Source: Acetispira formosa (nom. nud.) (GTDB lineage: Bacteria > Desulfobacterota > Desulfarculia > Adiutricales > Adiutricaceae). From it: 64,000 nucleotides of DNA. The notes beneath the pieces were generated by a model. The model saw only the letters and a list, made by a program, of their open reading frames with translations, was not told the origin of the DNA and did not search any database. The translations under genes were made by a program, and so were the position numbers. Below, in pieces: positions 10,569 through 20,427 of this stretch. Every line of letters begins with the position of its first letter. The stretch's first letter is position 1. The stretch covers positions 310,001 through 374,000 of the forward strand of contig CP026657.1 in NCBI GenBank assembly GCA_023525915.1, given 5' to 3'.

Positions 10569-11527
10569 GCGGGCCAGCCAAGACCACTGACAATATGGAC
10601 GCCAAAGCGGAGCCGCGTCTTCTTCAGCCTCGCCTGGCGCCCAGTGAACAGAGCGCCAAATTCATCTTCATGATCTGCGCCGCCCTGGCTCTGGGCTTTA
10701 TGGCTTTGATCATGGTCTTTCTGTTCAAGGCCGGGATGGGACTTTTTCTGGCCAACTATGAAGGGCCGGGCGTCAGTCTCACCGATTTTTTCTTCAACAC
10801 GGCCTGGTATCCAACTTATGATCCCCCGGATTTTGGTATCGGCGCGCTCATTGTGGCCTCTCTGGCTGTCACGGCGCTCTCGTCAATCATTGCCGCCCCC
10901 CTGGGGCTGGGACTGGCCGTCTATCTTTCCCAAGTGGCCGGGGAGCGGGTCAGGGAAATCGTCAAACCGGCTGTGGAGCTTCTGGCCGCCATTCCTTCGG
11001 TGGTTCTGGGCTTTGTGGGCATGGTGCTGATTGCGCCGTTCATGCAGAGCGTCCTGGATGTGCCTACCGGCCTAAACCTTCTGAACGCCGGCCTCCTGTT
11101 GGCCCTCATGGCCACACCCACCGTGGCCTCAATGGGTGAAGACGCCCTCTCGGCCGTACCGAAGGAACTGCGGGACGCCTCTTACGCCCTGGGGGCCACA
11201 AGGTGGGAAACCATCTGGAAAGTGACCATGCCGGCGGCGGTCAGTGGGCTGACCACGGCCATTATTCTGGGGCTGGGCCGGGCGCTGGGGGAAACGATGG
11301 TGGTTTTGATGGTCGCGGGCGGCTCCGCCCAGATCCCCACCTCGGTATTTGACTCCATCCGCCCCCTGACCTCGACTCTGGCGGCGGAAATGGCTGAAAC
11401 GCCTATCGGCAGCCACCATTATTACGCGCTGTTCGCCATTGGGGTCATCCTCTTTCTGATGACCTTGTGCTTTAATCTCCTGGCCTTTTTTATCAGCCGC
11501 CGCTGGCGGAGCATGGGAGCTCGTTGA
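10565..11527 (+). CDS. pstC: Phosphate ABC transporter permease PstC
   Basis: This 320-residue inner-membrane permease forms the phosphate channel with PstA. About six hydrophobic segments are visible, beginning with FIFMICAALALGFMALIMVF near residue 35. The cytoplasmic coupling loop reads ELRDASYALGATRWETIWKVTMPAA (EAA-type motif) near residues 200-225, followed by GLGRALGETMVVLMVAGG. It overlaps pstS by four bases and pstA by one. Confidence 0.95.
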   Translation: MSGPAKTTDNMDAKAEPRLLQPRLAPSEQSAKFIFMICAALALGFMALIMVFLFKAGMGLFLANYEGPGVSLTDFFFNTAWYPTYDPPDFGIGALIVASLAVTALSSIIAAPLGLGLAVYLSQVAGERVREIVKPAVELLAAIPSVVLGFVGMVLIAPFMQSVLDVPTGLNLLNAGLLLALMATPTVASMGEDALSAVPKELRDASYALGATRWETIWKVTMPAAVSGLTTAIILGLGRALGETMVVLMVAGGSAQIPTSVFDSIRPLTSTLAAEMAETPIGSHHYYALFAIGVILFLMTLCFNLLAFFISRRWRSMGAR

Positions 11528-12402
11528 TGGCTCTGTTCGGATACGATTATCAGACCCGCCGCCGCCGTGAAGCGCTGGCCCTGTTTTTGATCAGGGCCTC
11601 GGCTGTGCTGGTGCTGGCTATCCTGGGCGGCATACTGGCCTTCATTTTCTACAATGGATTTTCAGCCATAACCTGGGATTTCCTCACTCAATTTCCCCGT
11701 GACGGCATGAGGGCCGGTGGGATTTTTCCGGCTCTGCTGGGTACGCTGCTTCTGGCGGTCGGCTCTCTGGTAATCGCCCTGCCGCTGGGCTTCGGGGCGG
11801 CTATTTATCTGGCTGAATACGCCCGTCCGGGGGCGCTTCTGACGGCCATTCGCCTGGGGATAAGCAATCTGGCCGGGGTACCCTCTGTTGTTTTCGGGCT
11901 CTTTGGCCTGGCCGTGTTCGTCGGTGTTCTAGGTTTCGGCCGCTCTCTGCTTTCCGGCTCCCTCACTCTGGCTCTTCTGGTGCTGCCGACAGTGATTTCG
12001 TCGGCTGAAGAATCCCTGCGCCAGACGCCGCAGTCTTTCCGGGAAGCGGCCATTGGGTTGGGCGCCAACCGCTGGCAGGCTATCAGGCAGGTGGTGCTGC
12101 CGGCCGCCCTTCCCAACATGCTCACCGGGGCCATACTGGCCCTGGGCCGGGCCGCCGGGGAAACGGCTCCGATCATGTTCACCGCGGCCGCCGCCTACAC
12201 TCTGGCTCTGCCGGATTCCGTCTTCAGCGAAGTTATGGCCCTGTCCACCCATATTTATAATATGGCCACCAGCGGCACTCACATAGAAGAAGCAAGACAC
12301 CTGCAATACGGTTCGGTTATGGTGCTGATGGCCCTGGTACTGGGCCTGTCGCTGATTGCCATTATCATCCGGGCCAGACTGAGGAGAGGCCGCCAATGGT
12401 GA
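11527..12402 (+). CDS. pstA: Phosphate ABC transporter permease PstA
   Basis: This 291-residue permease partner of PstC has about six membrane segments and an EAA-type loop, [26 protein letters not shown], near residues 175-200, then [19 protein letters not shown]. The ATG used overlaps the pstC stop as TGATG; a TTG one codon upstream is less likely. The reading frame overlaps the start of pstB by seven bases. Confidence 0.95.
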   Translation: MALFGYDYQTRRRREALALFLIRASAVLVLAILGGILAFIFYNGFSAITWDFLTQFPRDGMRAGGIFPALLGTLLLAVGSLVIALPLGFGAAIYLAEYARPGALLTAIRLGISNLAGVPSVVFGLFGLAVFVGVLGFGRSLLSGSLTLALLVLPTVISSAEESLRQTPQSFREAAIGLGANRWQAIRQVVLPAALPNMLTGAILALGRAAGETAPIMFTAAAAYTLALPDSVFSEVMALSTHIYNMATSGTHIEEARHLQYGSVMVLMALVLGLSLIAIIIRARLRRGRQW

Positions 12403-13163
12403 CAGCCACCCAAACAGCCATTTCCGCCCAGAACGTGGATTTTTACTATGGCGACTTCCAGGCCCTGAAGAATATCAGCCTGGATATGCAAGCCCGCAAA
12501 ACCACTGCTTTCATTGGGCCTTCCGGCTGCGGCAAATCGACATTTTTGAAACTGTTGAACCGGATGCAGGATATGGTACCCGGAGCCCGTCTGGCTGGGC
12601 GCATACTTTTGGACGGGACGGATATGTATGCCCCGGAGGCTGATCCGGTGGCTATCCGCCGCCGGGTGGGCATGGTTTTTCAAAAGCCCAACCCTTTTCC
12701 GAAATCCATTTATGACAATATTTGCTATGGCCCGCGCTTGATTGGCATACGCAAAGCGGCCGATCTGGATATAATAGTGGAAAAGGCCCTGAGAGCGGCC
12801 GCCCTGTGGGATGAGGTGAAGGATTCCCTGGATAAATCGGCTATGGCCCTATCCGGCGGACAGCAGCAGCGGGTTTGCATAGCCAGGGCCCTGGCTCTGG
12901 AGCCTGAAGTTATTTTGATGGACGAGCCTACCAGTGCCCTTGACCCCATTGCCACGTCCAAGGTTGAGGATTGGATACAGGAGGCGGCCGGCAACCTGAC
13001 GATTATTATGGTTACTCACAACATGCAGCAGGCGGCGCGGGTTTCAGACTTTACAGCCTTTTTTTTCCTGGGCGAACTGATTGAATACGGCCCCACCGAT
13101 GATCTGTTCACCAGCCCGCGCAAAAAACAGACTGAAAACTACATAACCGGACGTTTCGGCTAA
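12396..13163 (+). CDS. pstB: Phosphate ABC transporter ATPase PstB
   Basis: This 255-residue cytoplasmic ATPase drives phosphate import. The Walker A motif GPSGCGKST lies near residue 47, the signature [17 protein letters not shown] near residue 150, Walker [14 protein letters not shown] after that, and the switch histidine in MVTHNMQQA. The order and spacing are those of PstB. A GAGGAG site lies before the ATG within the end of pstA. Confidence 0.97.
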   Translation: MVTATQTAISAQNVDFYYGDFQALKNISLDMQARKTTAFIGPSGCGKSTFLKLLNRMQDMVPGARLAGRILLDGTDMYAPEADPVAIRRRVGMVFQKPNPFPKSIYDNICYGPRLIGIRKAADLDIIVEKALRAAALWDEVKDSLDKSAMALSGGQQQRVCIARALALEPEVILMDEPTSALDPIATSKVEDWIQEAAGNLTIIMVTHNMQQAARVSDFTAFFFLGELIEYGPTDDLFTSPRKKQTENYITGRFG

Positions 13164-13198
13164 GCCGTCGACGGGAAAGGTTTTCGCAAGGAGTTATT

Positions 13199-13942
13199 AT
13201 GCCGACGGCTTATTTTGACAAGCAATTATGCCGCCTGAGGGAGTCCCTGGTGCAGATGGGCGGGGCGGTTGAAGAGATGCTGGATATGGCTCTTTCGGCT
13301 TTGTATGACCTGGATGTTGTTCTGGCGGAAAAGACCATTGAGGCAGATCGGGAGATAAATGATTTTGAGAACAAAATCAATAATAAGACCATATTGTTAA
13401 TCGCCACTAACCAACCGGTGGCCAGTGACCTGCGGTTTTTGGCCGGAGGGCTCAGAGTCGCCAATGATTTGGAAAGGATAGGCGACATATCCGCCAATCT
13501 GGCCCGACGGGCCCGAGGGCTGGCCCGTCTGGATTACAAAGCTGAGCTGCCGCCGGAGATTCCAGTCATGGCTGACAAGGTTAAGGGGATGATCAGTGGA
13601 ACTCTGGCTTCTTTTGCCAATCGCAATCTTGAAAAGGCCCAGCACATTTTGGATTGCGATAAGGAGGTTGATAAACTGAACCGCAAAGTGAGACAGGATA
13701 TTTTAGGAAAAATATCCCAGGATGGTTCATTGATTTACTGGGGCTTTGAGGTAATAAACGTGGCTGCCCACCTTGAACGCATGGGTGACCACACGACCAA
13801 CGTGGCTGAGGATGTGATCTACATATACAGCGGCCGCAACGTGCGCCATACCCATTCCATCACCCAGGCGGTGGAAGAGCCCGCCGCCGCGCAAGCTTTG
13901 GTAGACGGCAACCGCGAAGACCGAGAGGATGTTGAAGACTGA
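13199..13942 (+). CDS. phoU: Phosphate signalling regulator PhoU
   Basis: This 247-residue protein damps Pst transport and Pho signalling, probably through PstB and a sensor kinase. Two PhoU helical repeats are visible, with metal-binding-type segments ETIxxD/E (KTIEADREINDFENKIN) near residue 50 and LERMGDHTTNVAEDVIY near residue 190. The C-terminal 30 residues are a charged extension. AAGGAG precedes the ATG by seven bases. No PhoR/PhoB pair follows; the palindrome at 13953 begins 11 bases after the stop. Confidence 0.95.
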   Translation: MPTAYFDKQLCRLRESLVQMGGAVEEMLDMALSALYDLDVVLAEKTIEADREINDFENKINNKTILLIATNQPVASDLRFLAGGLRVANDLERIGDISANLARRARGLARLDYKAELPPEIPVMADKVKGMISGTLASFANRNLEKAQHILDCDKEVDKLNRKVRQDILGKISQDGSLIYWGFEVINVAAHLERMGDHTTNVAEDVIYIYSGRNVRHTHSITQAVEEPAAAQALVDGNREDREDVED

Positions 13943-13952
13943 CGTTTTTTAA

Positions 13953-14805
13953 GAGGGAGAGGAGAAGGAATGCGGCCTACGGCCGCGCGACTAAAGGACT
14001 TGGCCCGAAGGGCCAACCAAAGGGTTCCACCCTCTGGACTCCGGCTGGGGGAGGGCCCACGCGGGCCCTACCCCAGACCCCACCCGCGCCAAGGGGCAAG
14101 CCCCTTGGAACCCCAAGAAATCAGGGTCAGCTTCAACTTTCCCCTTCCCGCATCGCCGCAACTCGCTTCGCAAGCTCAGCTCAAACAAGCGGCGACGCTT
14201 CATGCCGCGTCGGCTTCTGGTGCTATAGGCAGTTTTACGTTGTGCTGTAACATTCCGCGATAGGCAGCTTCATCGGCTGGGTGATAGTTCTCGTATGTTC
14301 GGCTTAAATCAGCTTCCCCTTAAAGGCCCTTTCCAGTGCTGTTAGTCCGTCTCTCTGCCACCTATCGCTTTTCAATGAGTTGCTCATTAAAAAAAAGACG
14401 GCCAAGTCTCACCGTTACAGCGCTGGAAAAGCTAGTGGAGGGGAAATAGTAATCAGCCGAACATACGTGAAGCAGCAATCATTCAGTGACGCTGCCTATA
14501 GCAAAATGTAACAACCCAATGTGAAGCGGCTGACAGCGGTTAAAGCGGAAGCGGTATGAAGCGTCGCCGCTTGTCTGAGCTTCGTACTCGAAGCGAGTTG
14601 CGGCGATGCGGGAAAAGAAAGTTGAATCCGACCCTGACCTCTTGGGGGTCCAGGGGGCTCCGCCCCCCTGGCGCGGGTGGGGTCTGGGGTAGGGCCCGCG
14701 TGGGCCCTCCCCCAGCCGGAGTCCAGAGGGTGGAACCCTTTGGTTGGCCCTTCGGGCCAAGTCCTTTAATCACGCGGCCCTCCGGGCCGCACTTCCATAT
14801 CCCTC
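13953..14805. repeat. 853-bp imperfect palindrome between convergent genes
   Basis: Two related units of about 430 bases face each other, with the exact centre at the AATGAGTTGCTCATT palindrome (14374-14388). The outer 240 bases of each arm are nearly identical; the inner parts are looser. Each arm holds a row of small hairpins: GCGGCC/GGCCGC, TTGGCCC/GGGCCAA, GGGCCC/GGGCCC, CCAAGGGG/CCCCTTGG, and CGCCGC/GCGGCG around a TTGTCTGAGCT-type loop. Several hairpins differ between the arms with pairing preserved. No open frame in it looks coding. Confidence 0.85.
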
Positions 14806-14824
14806 TTTCAAGCGAAAGCCCTAT

Positions 14825-15466
14825 TCAAGCCACCAGTTTGCGGCCGAGTTCGAAGGCTTTGTTCAGGTCTTCAGGGAAAACTTCTTTATGACGCTTGTCT
14901 TTAGCCTCAACATCCCACATATCCATCTCATATCTGGAATAATCCTTCACCTGCTTAGTATCGGTGCAAAGGAAAACCTCACAGGGGGCAAACAGCATTT
15001 CCATGTATTTTTTGGCCGCCTCCACTATCGCCGTCTTGCCGTAAGCCGCCATGTCCTCTTCCTTTACATTCATCGTGTAAATAAGGGCCGTGGCTTTCTT
15101 GCGCGGAGATAACGGCGGCTTTTTAAGAGTGTAGAGGAAATACTGAAACCAAAGCCTCTCCAGGAAAGCCCGCATAAGAGCAGTCTCCGTCCCAAAATAG
15201 AAGGGAGTACCCAAAACCAAAACGTCCGCCTCGTGGGCCAGCTCCAGTACGCCACGAAGATCATCCTTTAAAATACAGCGGCCGTATGACTTTCCTTGAG
15301 GATCCTTACAATGAAAACAACTGATACAACCAGAAAATTGATGGTCGCGAAGGTGCACCAACTCAACCTCAGAGCCGCCAGTAGCCGCCCCCTCGGCCAC
15401 TTTTTCCAGCAATTGCGCCGTGTTCATCGATCGGCGCGGACTGCCGTTAACAACTAAAACTTTCAT
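14825..15466 (-). CDS. NAD(P)H-dependent FMN reductase-like flavoprotein
   Basis: This 213-residue flavodoxin-fold protein starts MKVLVVNGSPRRSMNTAQLL, the FMN-phosphate binding loop. CISCFHCK near residue 50 resembles the cysteine motif of iron-sulfur flavoproteins and related reductases, and VLVLGTPFYFGTETALMRAFLERL near residue 85 is the second flavin loop. A redox role is therefore likely, but the substrate is unknown. GGGGAGG precedes the ATG. It is convergent with phoU across the palindrome and divergent from ilvD. The cysteine spacing alone does not prove an iron-sulfur cluster. Confidence 0.8.
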   Translation of the reverse strand: MKVLVVNGSPRRSMNTAQLLEKVAEGAATGGSEVELVHLRDHQFSGCISCFHCKDPQGKSYGRCILKDDLRGVLELAHEADVLVLGTPFYFGTETALMRAFLERLWFQYFLYTLKKPPLSPRKKATALIYTMNVKEEDMAAYGKTAIVEAAKKYMEMLFAPCEVFLCTDTKQVKDYSRYEMDMWDVEAKDKRHKEVFPEDLNKAFELGRKLVA

Positions 15467-15765
15467 AAAGACCTCCCCGTAGAAGTTAAGAAAACCATGT
15501 CAGAAAACCTGTCACATTATATGACAGGCGGTCATTCATGTAAAGAATGAAAGCAGAAAAACAACGTGGAACAAAGTCAGGTGGGCGGAAAGTCTGGGCG
15601 GTAACCTGAAAATAACTTAGCAGACCTATGAAAACAGGTGGCCAGGCGGCACTTATAGGTGCTGGACAGTGTTAGTTGCTTTTGGTTATAATAATGAATT
15701 AGCGTCATAAAGATCTATCAGACAGATAAAGTAGATGTTCAATGAGTTTTAGGAAAGGTTCAGAT

Positions 15766-17424
15766 ATGAGAAGCGAGAAGATGACCAAAGGACCGGCCCG
15801 TGCCCCTCACCGGGGGTTGCTGAAGGCCCTGGGACTGACCGACAGTGAAATGAAACGCCCTCTGATCGGAGTGGCCAGCGCCTGGAATGAGATAATTCCC
15901 GGCCATATGCATCTGGATAAAGTGGCTGAAGCGGCCTGCGCGGGTGTGCGCATGGCCGGGGGCGTGCCCATTCGTTTCGGGGCCATTGGCGTCTGCGACG
16001 GTTTGGCTATGAATCATGAAGGCATGAAATATTCTTTGATGAGCCGGGAAATTATCGCCGACTCCCTGGAAATAATGGCCACTGCCCATCCCTTCGACGG
16101 TCTGATTCTCATCCCCAACTGCGATAAAGTCACCCCCGGTATGCTGATGGGCGCACTCAGGCTCAATATACCGGCCATAGTGGTCTCCGGCGGCCCCATG
16201 CTGCCCGGCCGCCATAAAGGCAAAGCCACCGACCTCATCTCAATATTTGAAGGCGTGGGCGCACATGCGGCTGGTAAAATCACTGAGGAAGAGCTGGAAA
16301 ACCTGGCCGCCCATTCCTGCCCCGGCCCCGGCTCCTGCGCCGGCATGTTCACAGCCAACAGCATGAACTGCCTGTCTGAGGCCCTGGGGCTGGCCCTGCC
16401 CGGCAACGGCACTATCCCGGCCGTCTCCGCCGACCGCCTCCGTTTGGCCAAAATGAGCGGCGAAGCAGTGATGAATCTGGTGGAAAAAGACATCAAGCCG
16501 CGTGATCTGGCCACCGCTTCCGCTTTCCAGAACGCTTTGGCCGTGGACATGGCCCTGGGCTGTTCAACCAACACCACCCTGCACGTGCCAGCTCTGGCCC
16601 ATGAGGCCGGCGTCGCTTTTGAATTGAGCTCCATCAACGATATCAGCCGCAAAGTGCCTCACCTGGTCAGCCTGTCCCCCGGCGGCGCTCACCACCTGGT
16701 GGAACTGAACGAGGTGGGGGGAGTCATGGCCGTGATGAAGGAACTGGCCAGAGCCTCCCTTCTGGACACCCTGGTCATGACCGCCACCGGCAAAACTTTG
16801 GGTGAAATCCTGAAAACCGCGCCGGACGCCGACGGCCAGGTGCTGCGGGAAGTAGCTATGCCCTATCATAAGGAGGGCGGCCTGGCTGTGCTCTATGGTG
16901 ATCTGGCCCCGGAGGGCTCAGTGGTCAAGCAGTCGGCCGTGGCCGACACCATGATGACCCACACCGGCCCGGCCCGCGTCTTCAACAGCGAAGAGGAGGC
17001 CACCGAGGCCATCATGGCCCGCCAGATCAAGCCAGGTGACGTGGTGGTGGTTCGCTATGAAGGCCCCAAGGGCGGCCCCGGCATGCGTGAAATGCTGACT
17101 CCCACTTCGGCCATTATGGGCCTGGGTCTGGGCGGGGAGGTGGCTATGGTCACTGACGGCCGTTTTTCCGGCGGCTCCAGAGGCGCGGTTATCGGCCACG
17201 TTTCACCGGAAGCGGCCGATGGCGGCCCCATTGCCCTGGTGGCGGACGGCGACATAATCGAAATCGATATCCCGAAACGAACCCTGAATTTGAAGGTCGA
17301 ACCAGCGGAGTTGGAAAAAAGGCGGGCCGCGCTGGCCCCGTTTGAGCCCAAGATCAAGCACGGCTATGCGGCCCGTTATGCCCGCGCCGTTTCTTCCGGT
17401 GCCAGGGGAGCCATAATGGAATAA
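15766..17424 (+). CDS. ilvD: Dihydroxy-acid dehydratase
   Basis: IlvD dehydrates 2,3-dihydroxy acids to 2-oxo acids, the third step of valine, isoleucine and leucine synthesis. The ATG at 15766 has AGGAAAGG seven bases upstream and gives 552 residues; an in-frame ATG at 15742 lacks a site. Cysteines for the iron-sulfur cluster lie in GVCDG (near 77), PNCDK (near 118) and [16 protein letters not shown] (near 190), the IlvD/Edd signature. The C-terminal signature [19 protein letters not shown] is present. It is not linked to ilvBCN or leu genes here. Confidence 0.96.
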   Translation: MRSEKMTKGPARAPHRGLLKALGLTDSEMKRPLIGVASAWNEIIPGHMHLDKVAEAACAGVRMAGGVPIRFGAIGVCDGLAMNHEGMKYSLMSREIIADSLEIMATAHPFDGLILIPNCDKVTPGMLMGALRLNIPAIVVSGGPMLPGRHKGKATDLISIFEGVGAHAAGKITEEELENLAAHSCPGPGSCAGMFTANSMNCLSEALGLALPGNGTIPAVSADRLRLAKMSGEAVMNLVEKDIKPRDLATASAFQNALAVDMALGCSTNTTLHVPALAHEAGVAFELSSINDISRKVPHLVSLSPGGAHHLVELNEVGGVMAVMKELARASLLDTLVMTATGKTLGEILKTAPDADGQVLREVAMPYHKEGGLAVLYGDLAPEGSVVKQSAVADTMMTHTGPARVFNSEEEATEAIMARQIKPGDVVVVRYEGPKGGPGMREMLTPTSAIMGLGLGGEVAMVTDGRFSGGSRGAVIGHVSPEAADGGPIALVADGDIIEIDIPKRTLNLKVEPAELEKRRAALAPFEPKIKHGYAARYARAVSSGARGAIME

Positions 17425-17439
17425 GGGCCGGACGATTCT

Positions 17440-17680
17440 AAAATTTTGATAACTATTCAGCCCATTTTAAAATGAAAAATGCAACATAATAAAATCAGCT
17501 ACTTACCTATTCCTGCCCCGCCCGCGCGAAGAATTTTTTCGTGCGCGCTAGGCGGAGGCCTTTCAGATCTAGGGAATAGACTTTCAGGTCATCCCCTTGA
17601 TCTGAAAGGCCGTGGGCGACGCATGGCGGAAAAAGTCTGAGCACCCGCCACCTACCGGCTGAATAGTTACAAATTTTGTC
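17440..17680. repeat. Palindromic element with nested hairpins
   Basis: The inverted ends both contain TAACTATTCAGCC next to AAAATTT. Inside are GGCCTTTCAGATC/GATCTGAAAGGCC arms and a CGCGCGAA/TTCGTGCGCG hairpin. No second copy was seen in the window. Confidence 0.7.
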
Positions 17681-17732
17681 TTCTGAACTTTCAGCCCGTA
17701 AGTCGGGCTAAAAGTTTGATATTTGCCCGACG

Positions 17733-17785
17733 AATGGCTGTATCAAAACCAGTCGCTGGCGCTCCGTCTCACCCTATTAGACCCT
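17733..17785 (+). repeat. Family 1 repeat, core fragment
   Basis: Only the conserved block ATCAAAACCAGTCGCTGGCG followed by CTCCGTCTCAC is present, without the terminal inverted repeats, just upstream of radC. Confidence 0.65.
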
Positions 17786-17805
17786 TGCGACAAGGATGAT
17801 ATATT

Positions 17806-18699
17806 GTGAAAACACAAAAAGACCCGAGGGAAGGGCATCGTAAACGGCTCCGACAGAAATACATCGACCACGGAATCAGCAAACTGACCGATGCGGAGAT
17901 TCTGGAACTTTTGCTGACCTTTGGCACTCCGAGGTCGGACTGCAAACTCACCGCCAGGGCCATGCTGGACAAATTCGGTACCCTGCGAGATGTTTTTGAG
18001 GCGGACCCAAAACTTCTGGCTGAAGTCGACGGCGCGGGGCCGAATAACATTCTGGCCGTGAAAATCATCAATGACATCGCCGGGGTGTTCCTGGAGCGGC
18101 GGCTACTGGAAAGACAATTCCTGTTCGGCTCGGAGCAGATTATGTCTTATCTGCGGCAGTCAATGGAAAATCTGCCCAAGGAAGTATTCAAGGTTATTTT
18201 TCTGGATAACAGCAATGTCGTCATCAGCGTGGATGAACTGAGCGAAGGCACAATCACCGGCGCCTACGTCCACACTCGCACCTTTCTGGAAAAATCCGTC
18301 AAATACAACAGCACCTATATGGTGATGGTCCACAACCATCCCAGCGGCAAGGTCGAGCCTTCGTTGGATGATCAAAGTCTGACCAGAAAACTGGTGCATG
18401 TGGCTTACATGTCGGAAATGCTGGTGCTGGATCACCTGATTATCGGCAAGGGTGGAGAATATTTCAGCTTCCGGGATAAGGGCCTTATCAGCCTGTATGA
18501 AGGGGAGGTCAGGGAGACATACAAATCACCGCCTCTGGCCACCGGCGGCCTCCTGCATGAATCCTTTCCGCTGACTTACACCAAGGTCAAGCTGAAAAGC
18601 AGAAAAACGCGCAAGACCCCGCCGGCCACCAAGGCCGATCTGGAAAGGGAAGGGCGGATGGTGCATGAACCGCAGGCTGTATCGGAAGATAAGGATTGA
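17806..18699 (+). CDS. radC: RadC/YeeS-type JAMM-domain protein
   Basis: This 297-residue protein has an N-terminal helix-hairpin-helix region (HGISKLTDAEILELLLTFG, then EVDGAGPNNILAVK) and a C-terminal JAMM/MPN metal domain with the full motif HNHPSGKVEPSLDD near residue 180. It was named for a DNA-repair link that was later withdrawn, so the molecular function is uncertain; a metal-dependent hydrolase fold is clear. About 60 residues after the domain are basic and unusual (KLKSRKTRKTPPATK). A hairpin terminator follows. Confidence 0.92.
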   Translation: MKTQKDPREGHRKRLRQKYIDHGISKLTDAEILELLLTFGTPRSDCKLTARAMLDKFGTLRDVFEADPKLLAEVDGAGPNNILAVKIINDIAGVFLERRLLERQFLFGSEQIMSYLRQSMENLPKEVFKVIFLDNSNVVISVDELSEGTITGAYVHTRTFLEKSVKYNSTYMVMVHNHPSGKVEPSLDDQSLTRKLVHVAYMSEMLVLDHLIIGKGGEYFSFRDKGLISLYEGEVRETYKSPPLATGGLLHESFPLTYTKVKLKSRKTRKTPPATKADLEREGRMVHEPQAVSEDKD

Positions 18700-18742
18700 C
18701 TCTCCGCCGGAATTCATTTTATATGAACACAAGGAATATGAA

Positions 18743-18783
18743 CGGCCGCGCCCCTCAACTTCAGGGTGCGGCCGGTTTTTTTA
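18743..18783 (+). terminator. radC terminator
   Basis: The stem CGGCCGCGCCCCT/AGGGTGCGGCCG, with one mismatch, is followed by GTTTTTTT. It also abuts the end of scpA from the other strand. Confidence 0.8.
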
Positions 18784-18787
18784 GGCC

Positions 18788-19573
18788 TCAATAATCAAGC
18801 TGGTCGAGATCACCGATGTCAGCATCGGGGTTGGCCAGAAAAATATTCATCTCACAGGATTTGGCCACGTTCTGATAAAGCCTTAAAAAACCGGTGCGGG
18901 CCAGTTCCAGGACAGCCAGAAAACTCAGCACCAACTCGCCCTGGCTACGGTCAGAGCCGCATATTTCCTCAAATGTCCCACTCTTGCGATCTTTCAGGAA
19001 CTGACGGATCTCCCCGATTCGCTCTCCGATGGTTTTAGTTTCAACCACGAATTTCAGGGTTCTCGTCTCCGGCTTTTTTTCGGCCAGACGCCGGAAAGCA
19101 TCCACCAAGTCAAAAAGGGTCGCGTCAGCCAGCCCTTCACCGGTATCGTTAAATTCCTCATCATCCAGCAGGTTTCCGCCGCGCACAAAGACATCGCTGT
19201 TCAGAAGCTGGCGGCTGCGGAGGGCCTCGGCCGCATCCTTGAAATCTTTGACTCCGCCGCGACGCATGTGTTCAAGCAGGGGATCGATGATTGAAGCCTT
19301 GATCTCATCGGTGGGATCTATGTCGTCGTCTTCATCTTTTTCATGAGGCAGCAAGAGGCGCGACTTGATCTGGGTGAGGGTAGCGGCCATGACCAGAAAG
19401 TCGGCCGCCACTTCCACATTCATTGATTCCATCAGGTCCAGATAGGCCAGATATTGGGCGGTAATCAGCGCCACCGGGATGTCATCCAGATCGACTTCAT
19501 TTTTCTTGATCAGATGCAAGAGGAGGTCAAGCGGCCCCTCATAAATCTGAAGTTTTACCAAAAGATCGCTCAT
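18788..19573 (-). CDS. scpA: Segregation and condensation protein A
   Basis: This 261-residue kleisin joins SMC and ScpB in the bacterial condensin that organises and separates chromosomes. The N-terminus LLVKLQIYEGPLDLLLHLIKK is the family signature, followed by the helix SMNVEVAADFLVMAATLTQIKSRLLLP (residues near 55-80) and a C-terminal winged-helix region. scpB normally follows but is not present; a terminator and radC are there instead. It starts three bases after the M50 protease gene, so the two form an operon. Confidence 0.95.
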   Translation of the reverse strand: MSDLLVKLQIYEGPLDLLLHLIKKNEVDLDDIPVALITAQYLAYLDLMESMNVEVAADFLVMAATLTQIKSRLLLPHEKDEDDDIDPTDEIKASIIDPLLEHMRRGGVKDFKDAAEALRSRQLLNSDVFVRGGNLLDDEEFNDTGEGLADATLFDLVDAFRRLAEKKPETRTLKFVVETKTIGERIGEIRQFLKDRKSGTFEEICGSDRSQGELVLSFLAVLELARTGFLRLYQNVAKSCEMNIFLANPDADIGDLDQLDY

Positions 19574-19576
19574 CGG

Positions 19577-20200
19577 TCAGCTCAACAGGCTGAAAACAGT
19601 CCAGACCATGGGCCGGATCAGGGAAGGCAGGACCCCGGTCAGGACCAGCGCCACAAAAACGATTGTAAAAACCATCTGGTTTTTGTAAGCGAAATGCACC
19701 CATTTAAAAGGTAGGAAATAGGACAGGACTTTAAATCCATCCAAAGGAGGCACCGGCAGAAGGTTGAATATCCCCAGCGAAACATTAACCAGAATTGCCA
19801 GATGAAAAATGTATTCAGCTTCCATGCCCACACCGGGGATGTAGCTAAAAATGTTCAGCAGGTAAAAAACCTTCAAGGCAATGGACATAAGCCCGGCCAG
19901 GATAAAGTTTGAAACCGGCCCGGCCAAGGCCACCAGGGTTATGTCGCGGACTGGATTCTTAAAATTCCGGGGGTCGAAGGGCACCGGTTTGGCCCAGCCG
20001 ATCATTTTGGAGAGAAAGAGCATCAGGGTGCCGATGGGATCAAGGTGGGCCAAAGGATTGAGAGTCAGCCGTCCTTCGTTTTTAGCGGTGTTGTCGCCCA
20101 GGCGGTAGGCGGCCAGGGCATGGGCATATTCGTGCACTGTCAGAGCCAGCAGCACGGGGATGATCATCAAAAAAATACCGCGTATGTCAAAATCAAACAT
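19577..20200 (-). CDS. Site-2-protease-family (M50) membrane metalloprotease
   Basis: This 207-residue membrane protein has the zinc motif HEYAH at residues 23-27 in the first membrane helix, and the second motif NLLPVPPLDG near residue 150, both typical of short M50B proteases. About five hydrophobic segments are visible. The frame is open further upstream, but the ATG at 20200 has GGGTGA before it and gives the usual N-terminus. The substrate is unknown. It lies directly before scpA, an arrangement common in many bacteria. Confidence 0.9.
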   Translation of the reverse strand: MFDFDIRGIFLMIIPVLLALTVHEYAHALAAYRLGDNTAKNEGRLTLNPLAHLDPIGTLMLFLSKMIGWAKPVPFDPRNFKNPVRDITLVALAGPVSNFILAGLMSIALKVFYLLNIFSYIPGVGMEAEYIFHLAILVNVSLGIFNLLPVPPLDGFKVLSYFLPFKWVHFAYKNQMVFTIVFVALVLTGVLPSLIRPMVWTVFSLLS

Positions 20201-20378
20201 TTTTTCACCCGAAAACAGATTTGGGAAAGCCGCAGCGCTCCATTGGGAATTACTTATTTTGGCACAGTCGCCACCATCTGGCAACCATTAAAGAAGTGTG
20301 TGTCCAACTTCATATGAATTTAATAATAAGTTCAGGGTGAGCTCAAATCAAGATTTTCATAAAAACAAATAATAATGG

Positions 20379-20407
20379 TTGACTTATTTACTATTTTAAG
20401 CTATTAA
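20379..20407 (+). promoter_or_regulatory. Likely sigma-70 promoter of the DUF488 gene
   Basis: TTGACT at 20379-20384 and TATTAA at 20402-20407 are 17 bases apart, 20 bases before the start codon, within a very AT-rich spacer. Confidence 0.55.
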
Positions 20408-20427
20408 TATATTTAGAGTGAGGTAAA

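Larger units (their letters stand above)
17425..17805. other. Gene-free spacer, ilvD / radC
   Basis: These 381 bases contain a 241-bp palindromic element (17440-17680) and a partial family 1 core, listed separately. An AGCCCGTAAGTCGGGCT hairpin lies near 17695. Confidence 0.6.
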
